Below, one piece after another: positions 9,838 to 18,567 of a stretch of 64,000 bases of DNA. The notes below the pieces were generated by a model. The model did no database searches, was not told the DNA's origin, and saw nothing but the letters and a program-made list of their open reading frames with translations. The stretch lies in contig NZ_CP024847.1 in the NCBI RefSeq assembly GCF_002892535.1, positions 1,302,001 through 1,366,000 on the forward strand, written 5' to 3'. A program made the translations under genes and the position numbers. Source of the stretch: Aquella oligotrophica (lineage in GTDB: Bacteria > Pseudomonadota > Gammaproteobacteria > Burkholderiales > UBA11063). How positions within the stretch are numbered: position 1 is the stretch's first letter; every line of letters starts with the position of its first letter.

Positions 9838-11067
9838 ATGGAGGAACAAAAAATTAAAGAAGTTACATGGCAGCAAACTAAAATTCGTAATGCTGAAGAA
9901 TATCAGAATAAAATTTTTGATTCATTGAATAATCAAAGCTATGTCAGCAAAAAAGATAAACGAATTACTTTAACTAATGGAGATGAATATACTGAATTTA
10001 TCTCATGTAGTTACTTGGGGTTAGATCAAGATGTACGGATCCTTACTGCTGCATCGAGGAATCTTGAGCGAGCCGGCTTCTCTTTTTCTTCAGCAAGGAC
10101 ACGAATGAAGTATTCTGGACTTGATGAGTTAGAAAATCTTTTAAACCAGGTTTTTATGGCAAGCACAGTGTGTTTTTCAACTGTACATCTTGTTCATCTT
10201 GGGCTGATTCCATTATTAGGCTCTGGCGAAATACCTGGTTTTAAAATTAGGTCAGCCCCCCATTTTATTCTAGATAAGTATGTCCATGCATCAATTCAGA
10301 TTAATCGTGGCTTGATGACGCAATTTGGCAATGTTTCGCTAGTAGATTTTAATGAAGTTGATAGCTTGCTAAAAATTATTAAGAGTACTAGTAGTGAAGG
10401 AAATACACCGATTTTAATTTGTGATAGTGTTGGTTCTATGGGCAGTACCGCTAATATTAAGCTGCTGGTAGAGCTTATAAAACAATATGATGGCTATTTA
10501 TATCTTGATGATGCACATGGGATGTCAACATTTGGAACACATGGTAATGGTTATGCAATGATGGTTCTTGAAGATGTTCTTGATGACCGTATAATTTTAA
10601 CTACTTCACTGTCAAAAGCATTTGGTACTTACGGCGGGTTAGCCATAGTTAAAAATCCCAAGGCGGCTGAATTTATTAAAAAATTCTGTAGTACTTATAT
10701 TTTTTCAGGCTCACTGGCAACACCATTAATTGAAGCATCAATTGTTTCTGCCAAGATACATTTAAGTGAAGAAATCTATCAGCTTCAGGATGCAGTATCA
10801 GATAATTTATTATTATTTGATACGATTATAAGTCCTAACATTCGAATTATTAACCGGAATTCAGCAGTTAGTATTCGTGGATGGTATATCGGTGGTGAAT
10901 TTGAGGCAATAACGGCAGGAGAATATCTTAAAGAACATGGAATTTTGGCTACTGTTGCAACTTATCCTTCTACACCGAAACATCAAAGTTTAATAAGATT
11001 TGGCATTTGTAGTAATCATACCGAGGCGGAGATAATAAAGTTATGTACACTCATAAATCTGAAATAA
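9838..11067 (+). CDS. alpha-oxoamine synthase family PLP enzyme (candidate signal synthase)
   Basis: A fold-type I PLP enzyme of about 410 residues in the alpha-oxoamine synthase family (BioF, Kbl, HemA, CqsA). These join an amino acid and an acyl-CoA with loss of CO2. Seen: FISCSYLGLD near the N-terminus, the PLP aspartate in LYLDDAHGMSTFG, and the Schiff-base lysine in TTSLSKAFGTYGG. ATG 9838 is preferred to upstream in-frame TTG 9781, because the latter is the -35 box of a good promoter. No bio or threonine genes adjoin. The 3' end overlaps a PAS-LuxR regulator gene by 25 bases, and a LuxR-type box lies upstream. By analogy with Vibrio CqsA it may make an alpha-aminoketone signal. Product unproven. 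Confidence 0.75.
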   Translation: MEEQKIKEVTWQQTKIRNAEEYQNKIFDSLNNQSYVSKKDKRITLTNGDEYTEFISCSYLGLDQDVRILTAASRNLERAGFSFSSARTRMKYSGLDELENLLNQVFMASTVCFSTVHLVHLGLIPLLGSGEIPGFKIRSAPHFILDKYVHASIQINRGLMTQFGNVSLVDFNEVDSLLKIIKSTSSEGNTPILICDSVGSMGSTANIKLLVELIKQYDGYLYLDDAHGMSTFGTHGNGYAMMVLEDVLDDRIILTTSLSKAFGTYGGLAIVKNPKAAEFIKKFCSTYIFSGSLATPLIEASIVSAKIHLSEEIYQLQDAVSDNLLLFDTIISPNIRIINRNSAVSIRGWYIGGEFEAITAGEYLKEHGILATVATYPSTPKHQSLIRFGICSNHTEAEIIKLCTLINLK

Positions 11068-11726
11068 TAAATCATTATATCTATGTAGTTGAACACTTTT
11101 TAGGGAGTATGTATCTGAAAGATACTAATTCTAAATATATGGCAGTAAGTAATAAACTTGCTCTTGAATGTGGCTTCTCAGATCCGATTCAAATGATAGG
11201 TAAGTCAGATTATGATTTGGGGTGGGATGAATTGGCGGAGCAATTTAGAGAAAATGACTTATTTATTATCCAAAGCCAACAAAAACATGTTTCAAAATAT
11301 CTAATGCCACAACTTAATGAAGCTGGTACTTATATGATGATTAAGACTGAGAAAAGTCCAATTTTGGATGAAAAGAATAAAGTAATAGCAATATTGGGTG
11401 TATCTATGGATATTTCTCCAGATATCAGTACAATATTTGAAAATTTTGGCGATAAATTATATACTAAAGATGTAAATTTGGGATTAACTGAGCTTGAAAG
11501 TAAAATTTTTCTGCTACTGACTTTAGGAAAACCCTTGAAAGATATCGGAGAATATCTATCCAGGCAGGGGATAGTAATTGACATTGAAGCCTTAATGTAT
11601 TTAAAGCGACAAATATTCCGTAAATTAAATATTAATTCTTTAGCTGGATTAATTCAGTTTTATACAGATATGGGTGTAGATAATTTATCAAATACAATAA
11701 TTAGAAAGTTGATTGGATCATACTAA
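11043..11726 (+). CDS. PAS domain, LuxR-like HTH transcriptional regulator
   Basis: A 227-residue protein with an N-terminal PAS-like sensory domain, about residues 10-130. It contains SMYLKDTNSKYMAVSNKLA and a GKSDYDLGW turn. The C-terminal helix-turn-helix of LuxR type begins at LTELESKIFLLLTLGK and ends with KLNINSLAGLIQFY. There is no phospho-acceptor receiver domain, so it is a one-component sensor. It overlaps the alpha-oxoamine synthase gene by 25 bases, with GGAG inside that gene as ribosome site, so the two are co-transcribed and probably coupled. This suggests that it senses a product of the enzyme, as VqmA senses DPO in Vibrio. The ligand is unknown. Confidence 0.75.
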   Translation: MYTHKSEIINHYIYVVEHFLGSMYLKDTNSKYMAVSNKLALECGFSDPIQMIGKSDYDLGWDELAEQFRENDLFIIQSQQKHVSKYLMPQLNEAGTYMMIKTEKSPILDEKNKVIAILGVSMDISPDISTIFENFGDKLYTKDVNLGLTELESKIFLLLTLGKPLKDIGEYLSRQGIVIDIEALMYLKRQIFRKLNINSLAGLIQFYTDMGVDNLSNTIIRKLIGSY

Positions 11727-11746
11727 AGTATGGACTTGATAATTTT

Positions 11747-11777
11747 TGTGCAATGTGTGATTTATGGACATTGCACA
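11747..11777. terminator. hairpin between convergent genes
   Basis: A perfect 10-bp stem, TGTGCAATGT paired with ACATTGCACA with an 11-base loop, is preceded by TTTT and followed by AAATAAAA. It lies between the ends of the PAS-LuxR gene (+) and the DUF1566 lipoprotein gene (-). It is probably a two-way terminator, though the T-runs are short. Confidence 0.6.
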
Positions 11778-11791
11778 CAAATAAAATTTAG

Positions 11792-14383
11792 CTACTGCCC
11801 GCCACGTACAGCTAAAACATTCCAATTACTACTACTAGGTATGCTAAACTGTCTGGGCGACCCAGTACCTAACCCTACCGCATAAGCACCTGAACTACCT
11901 GTCGTAGATGTCCAAGAACCATTGCTTGCTGGAGTAGTACCGCTGTTTCCGCTTCCAGTAAATCCCTGTGTTGCAAGCCATAAAGAAGTATTGGATCCGG
12001 CTGCACCATAATTTAGCAAGCTAAATACTTCATTAATATTTGGCAAGCGCCAATCAGTATAACCACATAGCTGATACCCGGTAGCATTGCTATTAGTATT
12101 CATTTGGATTATTTTATACTGGGCAGAACCAGCAAGCGCACTGCTATCCCACGTGCCAGTACCTAATATATTAAAATTTTTTGGCCACATCAATCCGCTA
12201 AGATTATCAATCATACAATTACCACTGACATCTACCATGAATCTTGTAGTCGGCCATTCTTTACCGATGCCAGCCATTAAGCTGTCTCCAGGCATATCTT
12301 TAGCTACCTTGGTGACATTACCACGCACTAGCCAAGCATTATTCGTGCCAGTTCTAGGCACTCCTGGAGTATATGTGCTGCTGTGTAGAAAAACAAGCCA
12401 AGCTAAGTTATTATTAACTGAATTAACAGCAGTGGCTGACCAATAACCAGTACCGTTTGGAGCGCCACTATCATTGCCAGTAAATCCTTGGGTTGCAAGC
12501 CATGCAGCGGTGTCATTGTCTGCTGCTGAGTAATTAAATAGGCTTAATAATTCTTTTTCAGTGGGTAATCTCCAGTCCGTATAACCACACTTCCCACCTC
12601 CTGCGTTAAAATTTATTGCTGCTGCTTGCGCACTACCAACTGCTGCGGTATCACTCCATGTGCAGGCTCTATTGGGGCAAACTTCATTGGCATTAGTTAG
12701 CCATTCAACACCAGTCAGATTATCTTTTTTGGAGTCGGTGCAGGTGCCACCACCATTTTGGCTACCGTCAACAAAGCGTGGATTAACTGAACCACCACTA
12801 CCGTAGGTAATTCCAGTCCCAGCTGTTATTGTATCACCTGGCATTACTGCCTGAAGGTACACATACGGTGTAGTTATACTATAATCTATCTGATTATTAT
12901 TTACTCCGTATATCGTATCAATATTGCTTGCTACCAGACTGATACTAGTATCTGAAGGTATGAATGGATCATGGTCAATCAAGCCAACTGTGCTATTCTC
13001 AAATCCAGTGTACCATGGAATTACTGTGAAATTACAGCTAGTCGTGAGCCCACCAACGGTTAGTGTACATGGACTTGGATCCGATATTACTGTTCCAGTT
13101 ACTGAGTTTGCCAGTGTAGCGGTTACCGTTGAGATAGCTCCTATTGCAGTACCGCTTATTTGGGCAGTAAATGTAATTGGAACTGTCCCCATTACATTTG
13201 CTGGAGTATTTCCATTTATATTACTAATTGTAACTCCATAACTTGGCGTTGGTACAGGTGTCGGAGATGGAGCTGGCGTTGGGGATGGTCCGGTTGGGTT
13301 AATATTTTGATCCACTACACCGGAAGTGCTTGTCTGGTTTTGTCCATTGTCATATGTTACAGTTATCTTCCCAGTAGTTGGTGGGACGGTTTTATTTTTA
13401 AGTTTGAATGTTGCGATAGTCGTCTTTTTAGCGGCTAAAGCAGACGGAGTAAATAGGATTTCAAAATTATCATTACTTGATGCTATTTGCTCAAGTTGTA
13501 GCGAAGTATCACCGATGTTAACTATGGTTATGATCTGATCTGGGTTACTTTCTGTTAAATAAATCGCTGTTGGTAATAATTCAGCTATACCGAGATTTTC
13601 TTTTGTAGCTAGTGTTGTACTTGTTGTGGCTGTTGACTCTATAGTTGTATTACCATTAATAAATTGCTGAGTTTGTACTCTGATTGCCTGAGTGATATTA
13701 CTGACCAATGGCACTGGAAGTAATATATTAAAAGTAGAACCTTGTTTATTGCTAATGTCACCGATTAATATTTGATTGGGTAGTTCTACACCATTCTCAT
13801 TTACGAGAACTATTTTGTTAAAGTTACCCGCATTGGCTGATGCTACTAATCCACTAACCAATATATATGGCGTACCCGTAATTACTGTCTGATAGTAGCT
13901 TAAGGTTATTCCATCTGCTCCATTCAGGCTATTATACGCTGCTTGCTCCACTCCTATGGTTGGAGAAAGAATATTAGATTCACTTATTTTATTTATCAGG
14001 CTGTCATTATTAATGATATTAAACCTTAGGCTTCCTGCCATTGCTTCATCTGAAATGGTTAGCTTTATATTACATTGGCTATGAGCGGCGACCGAAGCAC
14101 AATTTTTTGCACTGGTGCTTTCTATACTAGCGCCATTCCCACCACCAATTAAATTACCTAAAGAGTACTCCAGCTGGTTGTGGTTTACTGTAGTTGAGTT
14201 ATTAATTACTACATAAGCTGAGCCTATCTCACCTGGCTTACTATAGATTGTTTTGGGAGCAATTACCGCTAACGAATTAATATTTCCATCATTGGAGCTA
14301 CTACCGATATTAGTGTTGCATGCAGCTAAAATAACGGTGCCCAGTAACGAGATACTCATATCTTTTATAAAATATTTTTTCAT
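11792..14383 (-). CDS. large lipoprotein with two DUF1566 (Lcl C-terminal) domains
   Basis: An 863-residue predicted lipoprotein with a signal peptide ending in LAAC and an Asn/Ser linker. The first half has beta-rich domains with regularly placed Cys. A short proline-rich spacer, PSPTPAPSPTPVPTPS, precedes an Ig-like part (GVTISNINGN). The C-terminal third holds two copies of the DUF1566/Lcl domain. Each has a Trp-rich CGYTDWRLPTEKELLSLFNY type core followed by a WLATQGFTG segment. Such domains occur in adhesins and secreted proteins of aquatic bacteria and Legionella. Transcription probably starts near 14463 from a LuxR-box promoter (14470-14515), giving an 80-base leader. It is likely surface-exposed; its ligand is unknown. 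Confidence 0.75.
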   Translation of the reverse strand: MKKYFIKDMSISLLGTVILAACNTNIGSSSNDGNINSLAVIAPKTIYSKPGEIGSAYVVINNSTTVNHNQLEYSLGNLIGGGNGASIESTSAKNCASVAAHSQCNIKLTISDEAMAGSLRFNIINNDSLINKISESNILSPTIGVEQAAYNSLNGADGITLSYYQTVITGTPYILVSGLVASANAGNFNKIVLVNENGVELPNQILIGDISNKQGSTFNILLPVPLVSNITQAIRVQTQQFINGNTTIESTATTSTTLATKENLGIAELLPTAIYLTESNPDQIITIVNIGDTSLQLEQIASSNDNFEILFTPSALAAKKTTIATFKLKNKTVPPTTGKITVTYDNGQNQTSTSGVVDQNINPTGPSPTPAPSPTPVPTPSYGVTISNINGNTPANVMGTVPITFTAQISGTAIGAISTVTATLANSVTGTVISDPSPCTLTVGGLTTSCNFTVIPWYTGFENSTVGLIDHDPFIPSDTSISLVASNIDTIYGVNNNQIDYSITTPYVYLQAVMPGDTITAGTGITYGSGGSVNPRFVDGSQNGGGTCTDSKKDNLTGVEWLTNANEVCPNRACTWSDTAAVGSAQAAAINFNAGGGKCGYTDWRLPTEKELLSLFNYSAADNDTAAWLATQGFTGNDSGAPNGTGYWSATAVNSVNNNLAWLVFLHSSTYTPGVPRTGTNNAWLVRGNVTKVAKDMPGDSLMAGIGKEWPTTRFMVDVSGNCMIDNLSGLMWPKNFNILGTGTWDSSALAGSAQYKIIQMNTNSNATGYQLCGYTDWRLPNINEVFSLLNYGAAGSNTSLWLATQGFTGSGNSGTTPASNGSWTSTTGSSGAYAVGLGTGSPRQFSIPSSSNWNVLAVRGGQ

Positions 14384-14469
14384 TATTGATTACCTAACAT
14401 CACCTTGCTTGATTATAAAAATTGTAACAATTACAGCAAAAAAAGTAAAGGTATATTTTTGCTCACGTA

Positions 14470-14515
14470 ATTATATTGATAGCTTTTATGCCATGTTAAG
14501 TGTGTTTTTGTGCAC
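14470..14515 (-). promoter_or_regulatory. LuxR-box promoter of the DUF1566 lipoprotein gene
   Basis: On the minus strand, GTGCACAAAAACACA (14515-14501) is followed after exactly 25 bases by TATAAT (14475-14470). With one more base the box is the perfect dyad GTG-N10-CAC. Spacing matches the other boxes of the set, and the gene start lies about 80 bases downstream. Confidence 0.65.
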
Positions 14516-14569
14516 CCTTGATGATGCTTGGATCTACTTATTTGGTAGAGTTAAACCAATATTCATACC

Positions 14570-14614
14570 CTGAATAAAAATCTACTTTCTAAAAAAAAGC
14601 CTAATAATTATAAT
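14570..14614 (+). promoter_or_regulatory. LuxR-box promoter of a PAS-LuxR regulator gene
   Basis: CTGAATAAAAATCTA (14570-14584) is a variant of the shared box. After 24 bases comes TATAAT (14609-14614), and the PAS-LuxR gene starts at 14672. Two boxes, this one and that at 14501-14515, thus sit in one divergent intergenic region. The regulator may control itself. Confidence 0.55.
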
Positions 14615-14671
14615 TCGACTCACGCCTGATATCAGGTGTCATTGGTTTTCTATTTTTGTTAAAAGTGAGAT

Positions 14672-15493
14672 ATGAATAATTATAACCTTGTTTTACCAGA
14701 GGAGTACTCTTCTGCCCACCTTGACTTTATTGAATCCGTATCGCAATCAATGCAACTACTTTCTTCCCAGCTACACCTGATTTTTAGTGCCAAGGATATT
14801 CAGTCTAGGCATATTATTTCGACAGATACCTATGCTCACATAGTTGGGGTTAATTCTGTGAGTGAGGTAATTGGCAAACTGGATGCTGAATTCCCGAGCT
14901 ATATTAATAGTCGACTTCCAAATGAATTTGTAGCTCAGGATCAAATTTTGCTTAAGTCGATGGATGTCAATAAAACGATTGAAACAATAAACACTACCCA
15001 TTATGGTGATGGACTAAAAAGTAGGCGGTGCAAAAAAAGTTTATTGCATCATAAAGAGACAAACTCTATTTTAGGTATTGTTCTTACCCTACAGGAAATT
15101 GATCTGCTTGATGCCTTAAACATTCTGCCGCAATATTCTTTTAATTCTGGAATCTGGGGAATTTGTCAGACAAATAATAGTTTGGCTACTTCGTTGATTG
15201 ATAATAAATTGGAGCTACTAAATGAATACGAACGCGAAATTTGCTTTCTAATTATTCATCAATGGACGCCTAATCAGATTGCGGTATTTATGAATACATT
15301 TAGACCAGTAGATAAACCACGTACTGCTGATACGATTATAAAAAAGAGGAACTATATTTGCCAGAAGCTTGGGTTAAGGTTAAATAGTAGCTATGCCTTA
15401 TCAGAGTATTTAATGGCTACAAATCTGAGATTCCAGATTCCAGAATCATTTTATTCTAAAAATATTGGATCTAGAGCTTTCAGATTCAGTTAG
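14672..15493 (+). CDS. PAS-like, LuxR-like HTH transcriptional regulator
   Basis: A 273-residue relative of the regulators at 11043 and 22927. The N-terminal half resembles a PAS sensory domain (HLIFSAKDIQSRHIISTDTY and a GKLDAEF turn). The C-terminal half is a LuxR-type HTH: LNEYEREICFLIIHQWTPNQ followed by an insertion and ADTIIKKRNYICQKLGL. The insertion before the recognition helix is unusual, since standard LuxR domains have none. The gene has its own copy of the LuxR-type box with TATAAT 24 bases away. It is divergent from the DUF1566 lipoprotein and precedes another lipoprotein. The assignment rests on fold pattern and paralogy, not strong identity. Confidence 0.65.
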   Translation: MNNYNLVLPEEYSSAHLDFIESVSQSMQLLSSQLHLIFSAKDIQSRHIISTDTYAHIVGVNSVSEVIGKLDAEFPSYINSRLPNEFVAQDQILLKSMDVNKTIETINTTHYGDGLKSRRCKKSLLHHKETNSILGIVLTLQEIDLLDALNILPQYSFNSGIWGICQTNNSLATSLIDNKLELLNEYEREICFLIIHQWTPNQIAVFMNTFRPVDKPRTADTIIKKRNYICQKLGLRLNSSYALSEYLMATNLRFQIPESFYSKNIGSRAFRFS

Positions 15494-15625
15494 GTATAGA
15501 TTGCTGCCAGGGTATAGTCCAAAAATTAGGACTTGTTTGAAAATTTATAAATTGTCATAATTCTTCTCGCTAGCAATAAATTTAATCTTGTTAATATTTT
15601 TGTATAATTTAGGAAGGTTCTAATA

Positions 15626-17779
15626 ATGAAAAGGAAACATCTTTTACTAGTCTTAATGGGGCTATCTACTTTTTTAACTGCTTGTAATTCCGGAGGCGGA
15701 ACAAATTCAACAGCTACTAGTTTAGACACTAAAGCTGTTACTCCAGTGGCTGAAAGTAGTCCACCTACTTCAGGTACGCAAACATCTGCCCTTAAAGTAG
15801 CACCTATAAATGCTAATGTTATCTATTTAAGTGCTGCAGATGATCTTCATAAAACTGGACTGAAAGGTGGGGCTAGTAGTATGACTGGCTTACACTCAAA
15901 TCTTTCAACTAAAATGCTGTCTAGTGAATCCTCTATCCAAAATACAGTAGGCTGGGTTTCTTCGACAAACTCACTAGCACCACAATCTTGTTGGAATTAT
16001 ACTTTTTACCTCTCCACTAGCAGTTCGCAGGCTAGTGGCTCGGCTTCGTTATCAGCAAGTCAGTTGCTTACTCAATCTGGACTAACCTATTCGACAAAAG
16101 AAGCGGTAAGTGTTATTGATAGCCTAGGTGATAGTGCTTCTGCTTCATATAGTATGTCGAGTTTATTTGGTAAAGAGAATCAAGGTTTGACTCTTGGTGT
16201 TGACTCCTCTTTGTATGTAATGGGAAATGTACAGGTAACTGGGCTTAATTCTATTGGGCAAAACCTGCTACAAAATCAGCCAAATCAGTTCTATACCCAG
16301 TGTGGAGATAAGGTAGTACAATCCTTGCCCTTGACGCTTGGTATTAAATATATGCAAACATATAGTTTTGAATCAGAAGGATATAATGTAGCAACTAGTG
16401 CCATGCTAAGTACACATCAATCAAGTGGTTCTGCTTTTGAACAAACTGCTGTTGATTTAAGTACTTCATTGTATTTCTCGATGGGGCAAACTTGGATGGC
16501 TGGAAGTATAACCAATAATACTATTGTAAATGGAAATCTGATTGAGGCTGATGTATTAACCAATGCTGCACCTTATTTATCTTCATGTATTGAGAGTGTC
16601 GGTAATACTGCATTAGCTAGTTGTTCAACTGGAGTTTCAATGCTTGCCCAAGCTGCCCAGCAATCATATAATGCAGCAGTAGGTGCAGTAAATGAGAATA
16701 ATTGGCAGGCATGGTTTAATTTAGATTATGGACGTTTTGCCAATAAAGCAACTTTTATTTCTACTGATAATGAATTAAAGATTATTGCACCCAATGCCGC
16801 AAATATCCTAAATTATTCAAAGTTTGGTACTTATCAAAATGCCATTATCAGAAATGTAAATGTTCTACGCGATTTAGCTACTGCAAATGATTATTTTCAT
16901 ATCATTGGTAGTGGATTAAGTCATTTACCACAAGATTTTATTGCTGGTTTGACTCCATATGCCGCTAATCCAGGCTTATTATCACAGAATTATAGTGGTG
17001 CGGTGGTTGCTCCTTTAAATGCTTTATCAGATAAAGTAAATAAGTGTATAAACGCAACTAATGACGCAGACATTGATACTCAGTGTTCACAGCTGGATGA
17101 GCATGAAACAGTTACTCATATTTTTGATGCATATTATAATTTGACAACGCCAATTACCAATCTTAAATCAGCTCTTAACCTAACATTACGAGCATTTGTA
17201 TATAAAGATATAGTAAAAACCACCTCAAAATATGTTCCTAGTGAAATTGGTTCTTTTATTGTTTATTTGCCAGCAAATATTGATGCAAATAATAACCTCT
17301 CACCTTATACGCTAGTCACGATTCCACGTACCTTGGGAACAGGTACAAACCCAGTTTATGCTGCCGCTTATCAACTTAGATCACCTAATCCAAATCAGAT
17401 ATTTTGGGATGATTTAAGCTCCATGACTGATGATAGAAATAGTGCTGCATTATACAGTCAGGCTAGTTCGGGTGCTCTTGGAGAGTTATATGGGTACAAT
17501 GAAACATTGATTCCTACGCAATGGCGTTGGTTATCTGCTATTTCAGATAGTGTAACTGCTGCTGGTGTAGGTACTCAAAATTGTAGTCCTTTTGGTGTAG
17601 CTAGTAGTGGTTGCATGTATACTGTAAATACCTATTTTGACCCAGCAGTACTTGCCAATAATACACCATTAACTTTAATCCAGCAAAAAATAACTGATAC
17701 TTATGATCCGGCACTAGAAGCGTCTGGAAACTTAATTTATAGTAGTAATGAATTTGCCACATTATATCCGTGGGAATAA
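15626..17779 (+). CDS. large lipoprotein of unknown function
   Basis: A 717-residue predicted lipoprotein. The start has AGGAAGG upstream, and the signal peptide ends in the lipobox LTAC followed by NSGGG. Residues about 70-330 are Ser/Thr-rich with a YTQCGDKVVQSLPL segment. The remainder is rich in Asn and aromatic residues, with two paired-Cys segments (SCIESVGNTALASC and CINATNDADIDTQC). No domain is firmly recognised. The CGDK/SLPL part faintly recalls bacterial pore-forming or MACPF-like proteins, but I cannot support that. A -10-like TATAAT lies at 15603. It follows a PAS-LuxR regulator and precedes another small secreted-protein gene. Confidence 0.6.
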   Translation: MKRKHLLLVLMGLSTFLTACNSGGGTNSTATSLDTKAVTPVAESSPPTSGTQTSALKVAPINANVIYLSAADDLHKTGLKGGASSMTGLHSNLSTKMLSSESSIQNTVGWVSSTNSLAPQSCWNYTFYLSTSSSQASGSASLSASQLLTQSGLTYSTKEAVSVIDSLGDSASASYSMSSLFGKENQGLTLGVDSSLYVMGNVQVTGLNSIGQNLLQNQPNQFYTQCGDKVVQSLPLTLGIKYMQTYSFESEGYNVATSAMLSTHQSSGSAFEQTAVDLSTSLYFSMGQTWMAGSITNNTIVNGNLIEADVLTNAAPYLSSCIESVGNTALASCSTGVSMLAQAAQQSYNAAVGAVNENNWQAWFNLDYGRFANKATFISTDNELKIIAPNAANILNYSKFGTYQNAIIRNVNVLRDLATANDYFHIIGSGLSHLPQDFIAGLTPYAANPGLLSQNYSGAVVAPLNALSDKVNKCINATNDADIDTQCSQLDEHETVTHIFDAYYNLTTPITNLKSALNLTLRAFVYKDIVKTTSKYVPSEIGSFIVYLPANIDANNNLSPYTLVTIPRTLGTGTNPVYAAAYQLRSPNPNQIFWDDLSSMTDDRNSAALYSQASSGALGELYGYNETLIPTQWRWLSAISDSVTAAGVGTQNCSPFGVASSGCMYTVNTYFDPAVLANNTPLTLIQQKITDTYDPALEASGNLIYSSNEFATLYPWE

Positions 17780-17862
17780 ATTTCATTCCGTATATTTGAT
17801 TAGTAGTTTAGACAGTCGAATTGAAGTATTTAGTTTAAATAAATTTTATTTTAGGAATTAAT

Positions 17863-18323
17863 ATGAAAAGGTTATTATTAGCTTTTGTTACCGTTTTTGC
17901 TTGTATAAATGTTTATGCATGGGGATCAGATGTAACTTATAAAGATATGCCAAATTCAATGAGTATAGTGAACCCATTTCCTCCGGAAGCGATAGTAGTT
18001 AATCCTTCAGGTCCATCTCAGGATCCGAATAGCTATAATAAATTTACTCCAACTGGACGTAACAATACCGGGATCTTGCAAATGGTTGGTATGATGTTTA
18101 TCTATTTAGGTCACCACACACATTAAGTAAAGTATGTACGTATCAAGTTAATGACTGGAATTCTGGCGCAGCAGGCAGTCAGACTCATCATTATTGTATT
18201 CACGCTTCTGGAGCATGCCAGATCTGGGCTCCTAATACAGCCGGAAGTTTTCAATTATTTCTTCGCGATTTTGCCGGGCAGAATATTCAATCATCTGCAG
18301 GAAACTGTAGTGGAGGGCACTAA
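17863..18323 (+). pseudogene. small secreted protein of unknown function, frameshifted
   Basis: A gene split by a one-base deletion at about 18063-18065. The first part encodes a signal peptide (MKRLLLAFVTVFACINVYAW) and a Pro/Asn-rich segment ending at NKFTPTGRN. The next frame continues with YRDLANGWYDVYLFRSP and four spaced Cys, and ends at TAA 18321-18323. Adding one A in AACAATACC joins the two as NKYRDLANGW and gives about 154 residues. The intact frame is only 87 residues. The mature protein would be a small periplasmic or secreted protein with two likely disulfides. A terminator follows. It could be an assembly error as easily as a dead gene. Confidence 0.6.
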
Positions 18324-18345
18324 TAATAGGTTATTTAGAAATAAA

Positions 18346-18377
18346 GAGCCACGCGATTATCTTGTGGCTTTTTCTTT
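18346..18377 (+). terminator. rho-independent terminator
   Basis: AGCCAC pairs with GTGGCT across an 11-base loop, followed by TTTTTCTTTT. It lies 23 bases after the small secreted-protein gene and closes that transcript. Confidence 0.75.
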
Positions 18378-18567
18378 TAAAAATTTCTCAAGCTGATTGA
18401 GGTGTGTTTTTATGTAGGGTAAACAAAAGGCGAGATTTAGAGGTAGCATACAGAAGTTAAAATGTGAAACTTTAGGCTTAGCTAATGATACCAAGCTGAT
18501 TATTATGGTTTTATTTAAGACTAAGTACAATAAATCTTTATATATTTAATGAGGCTCTGTTTGTTGA

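Noticed and set aside
15517-15534. AGTCC-N8-GGACT inverted repeat after the PAS-LuxR gene at 14672
   Set aside because: Five-base arms are too short to call an operator and there is no T-run for a terminator.
15626-17779. Possible MACPF or pore-forming domain in the 717-residue lipoprotein
   Set aside because: Only a short CGDK-SLPL string recalls such proteins; no further family motif could be followed.
18402-18417. Box-like GGTGTGTTTTTATGTAG upstream of the lipoprotein gene at 18568
   Set aside because: About 12 of 15 bases match the LuxR-type box, but there is no -10 hexamer at 24-25 bases on the minus strand and only a poor one (TAGCAT) at 26 on the plus strand.
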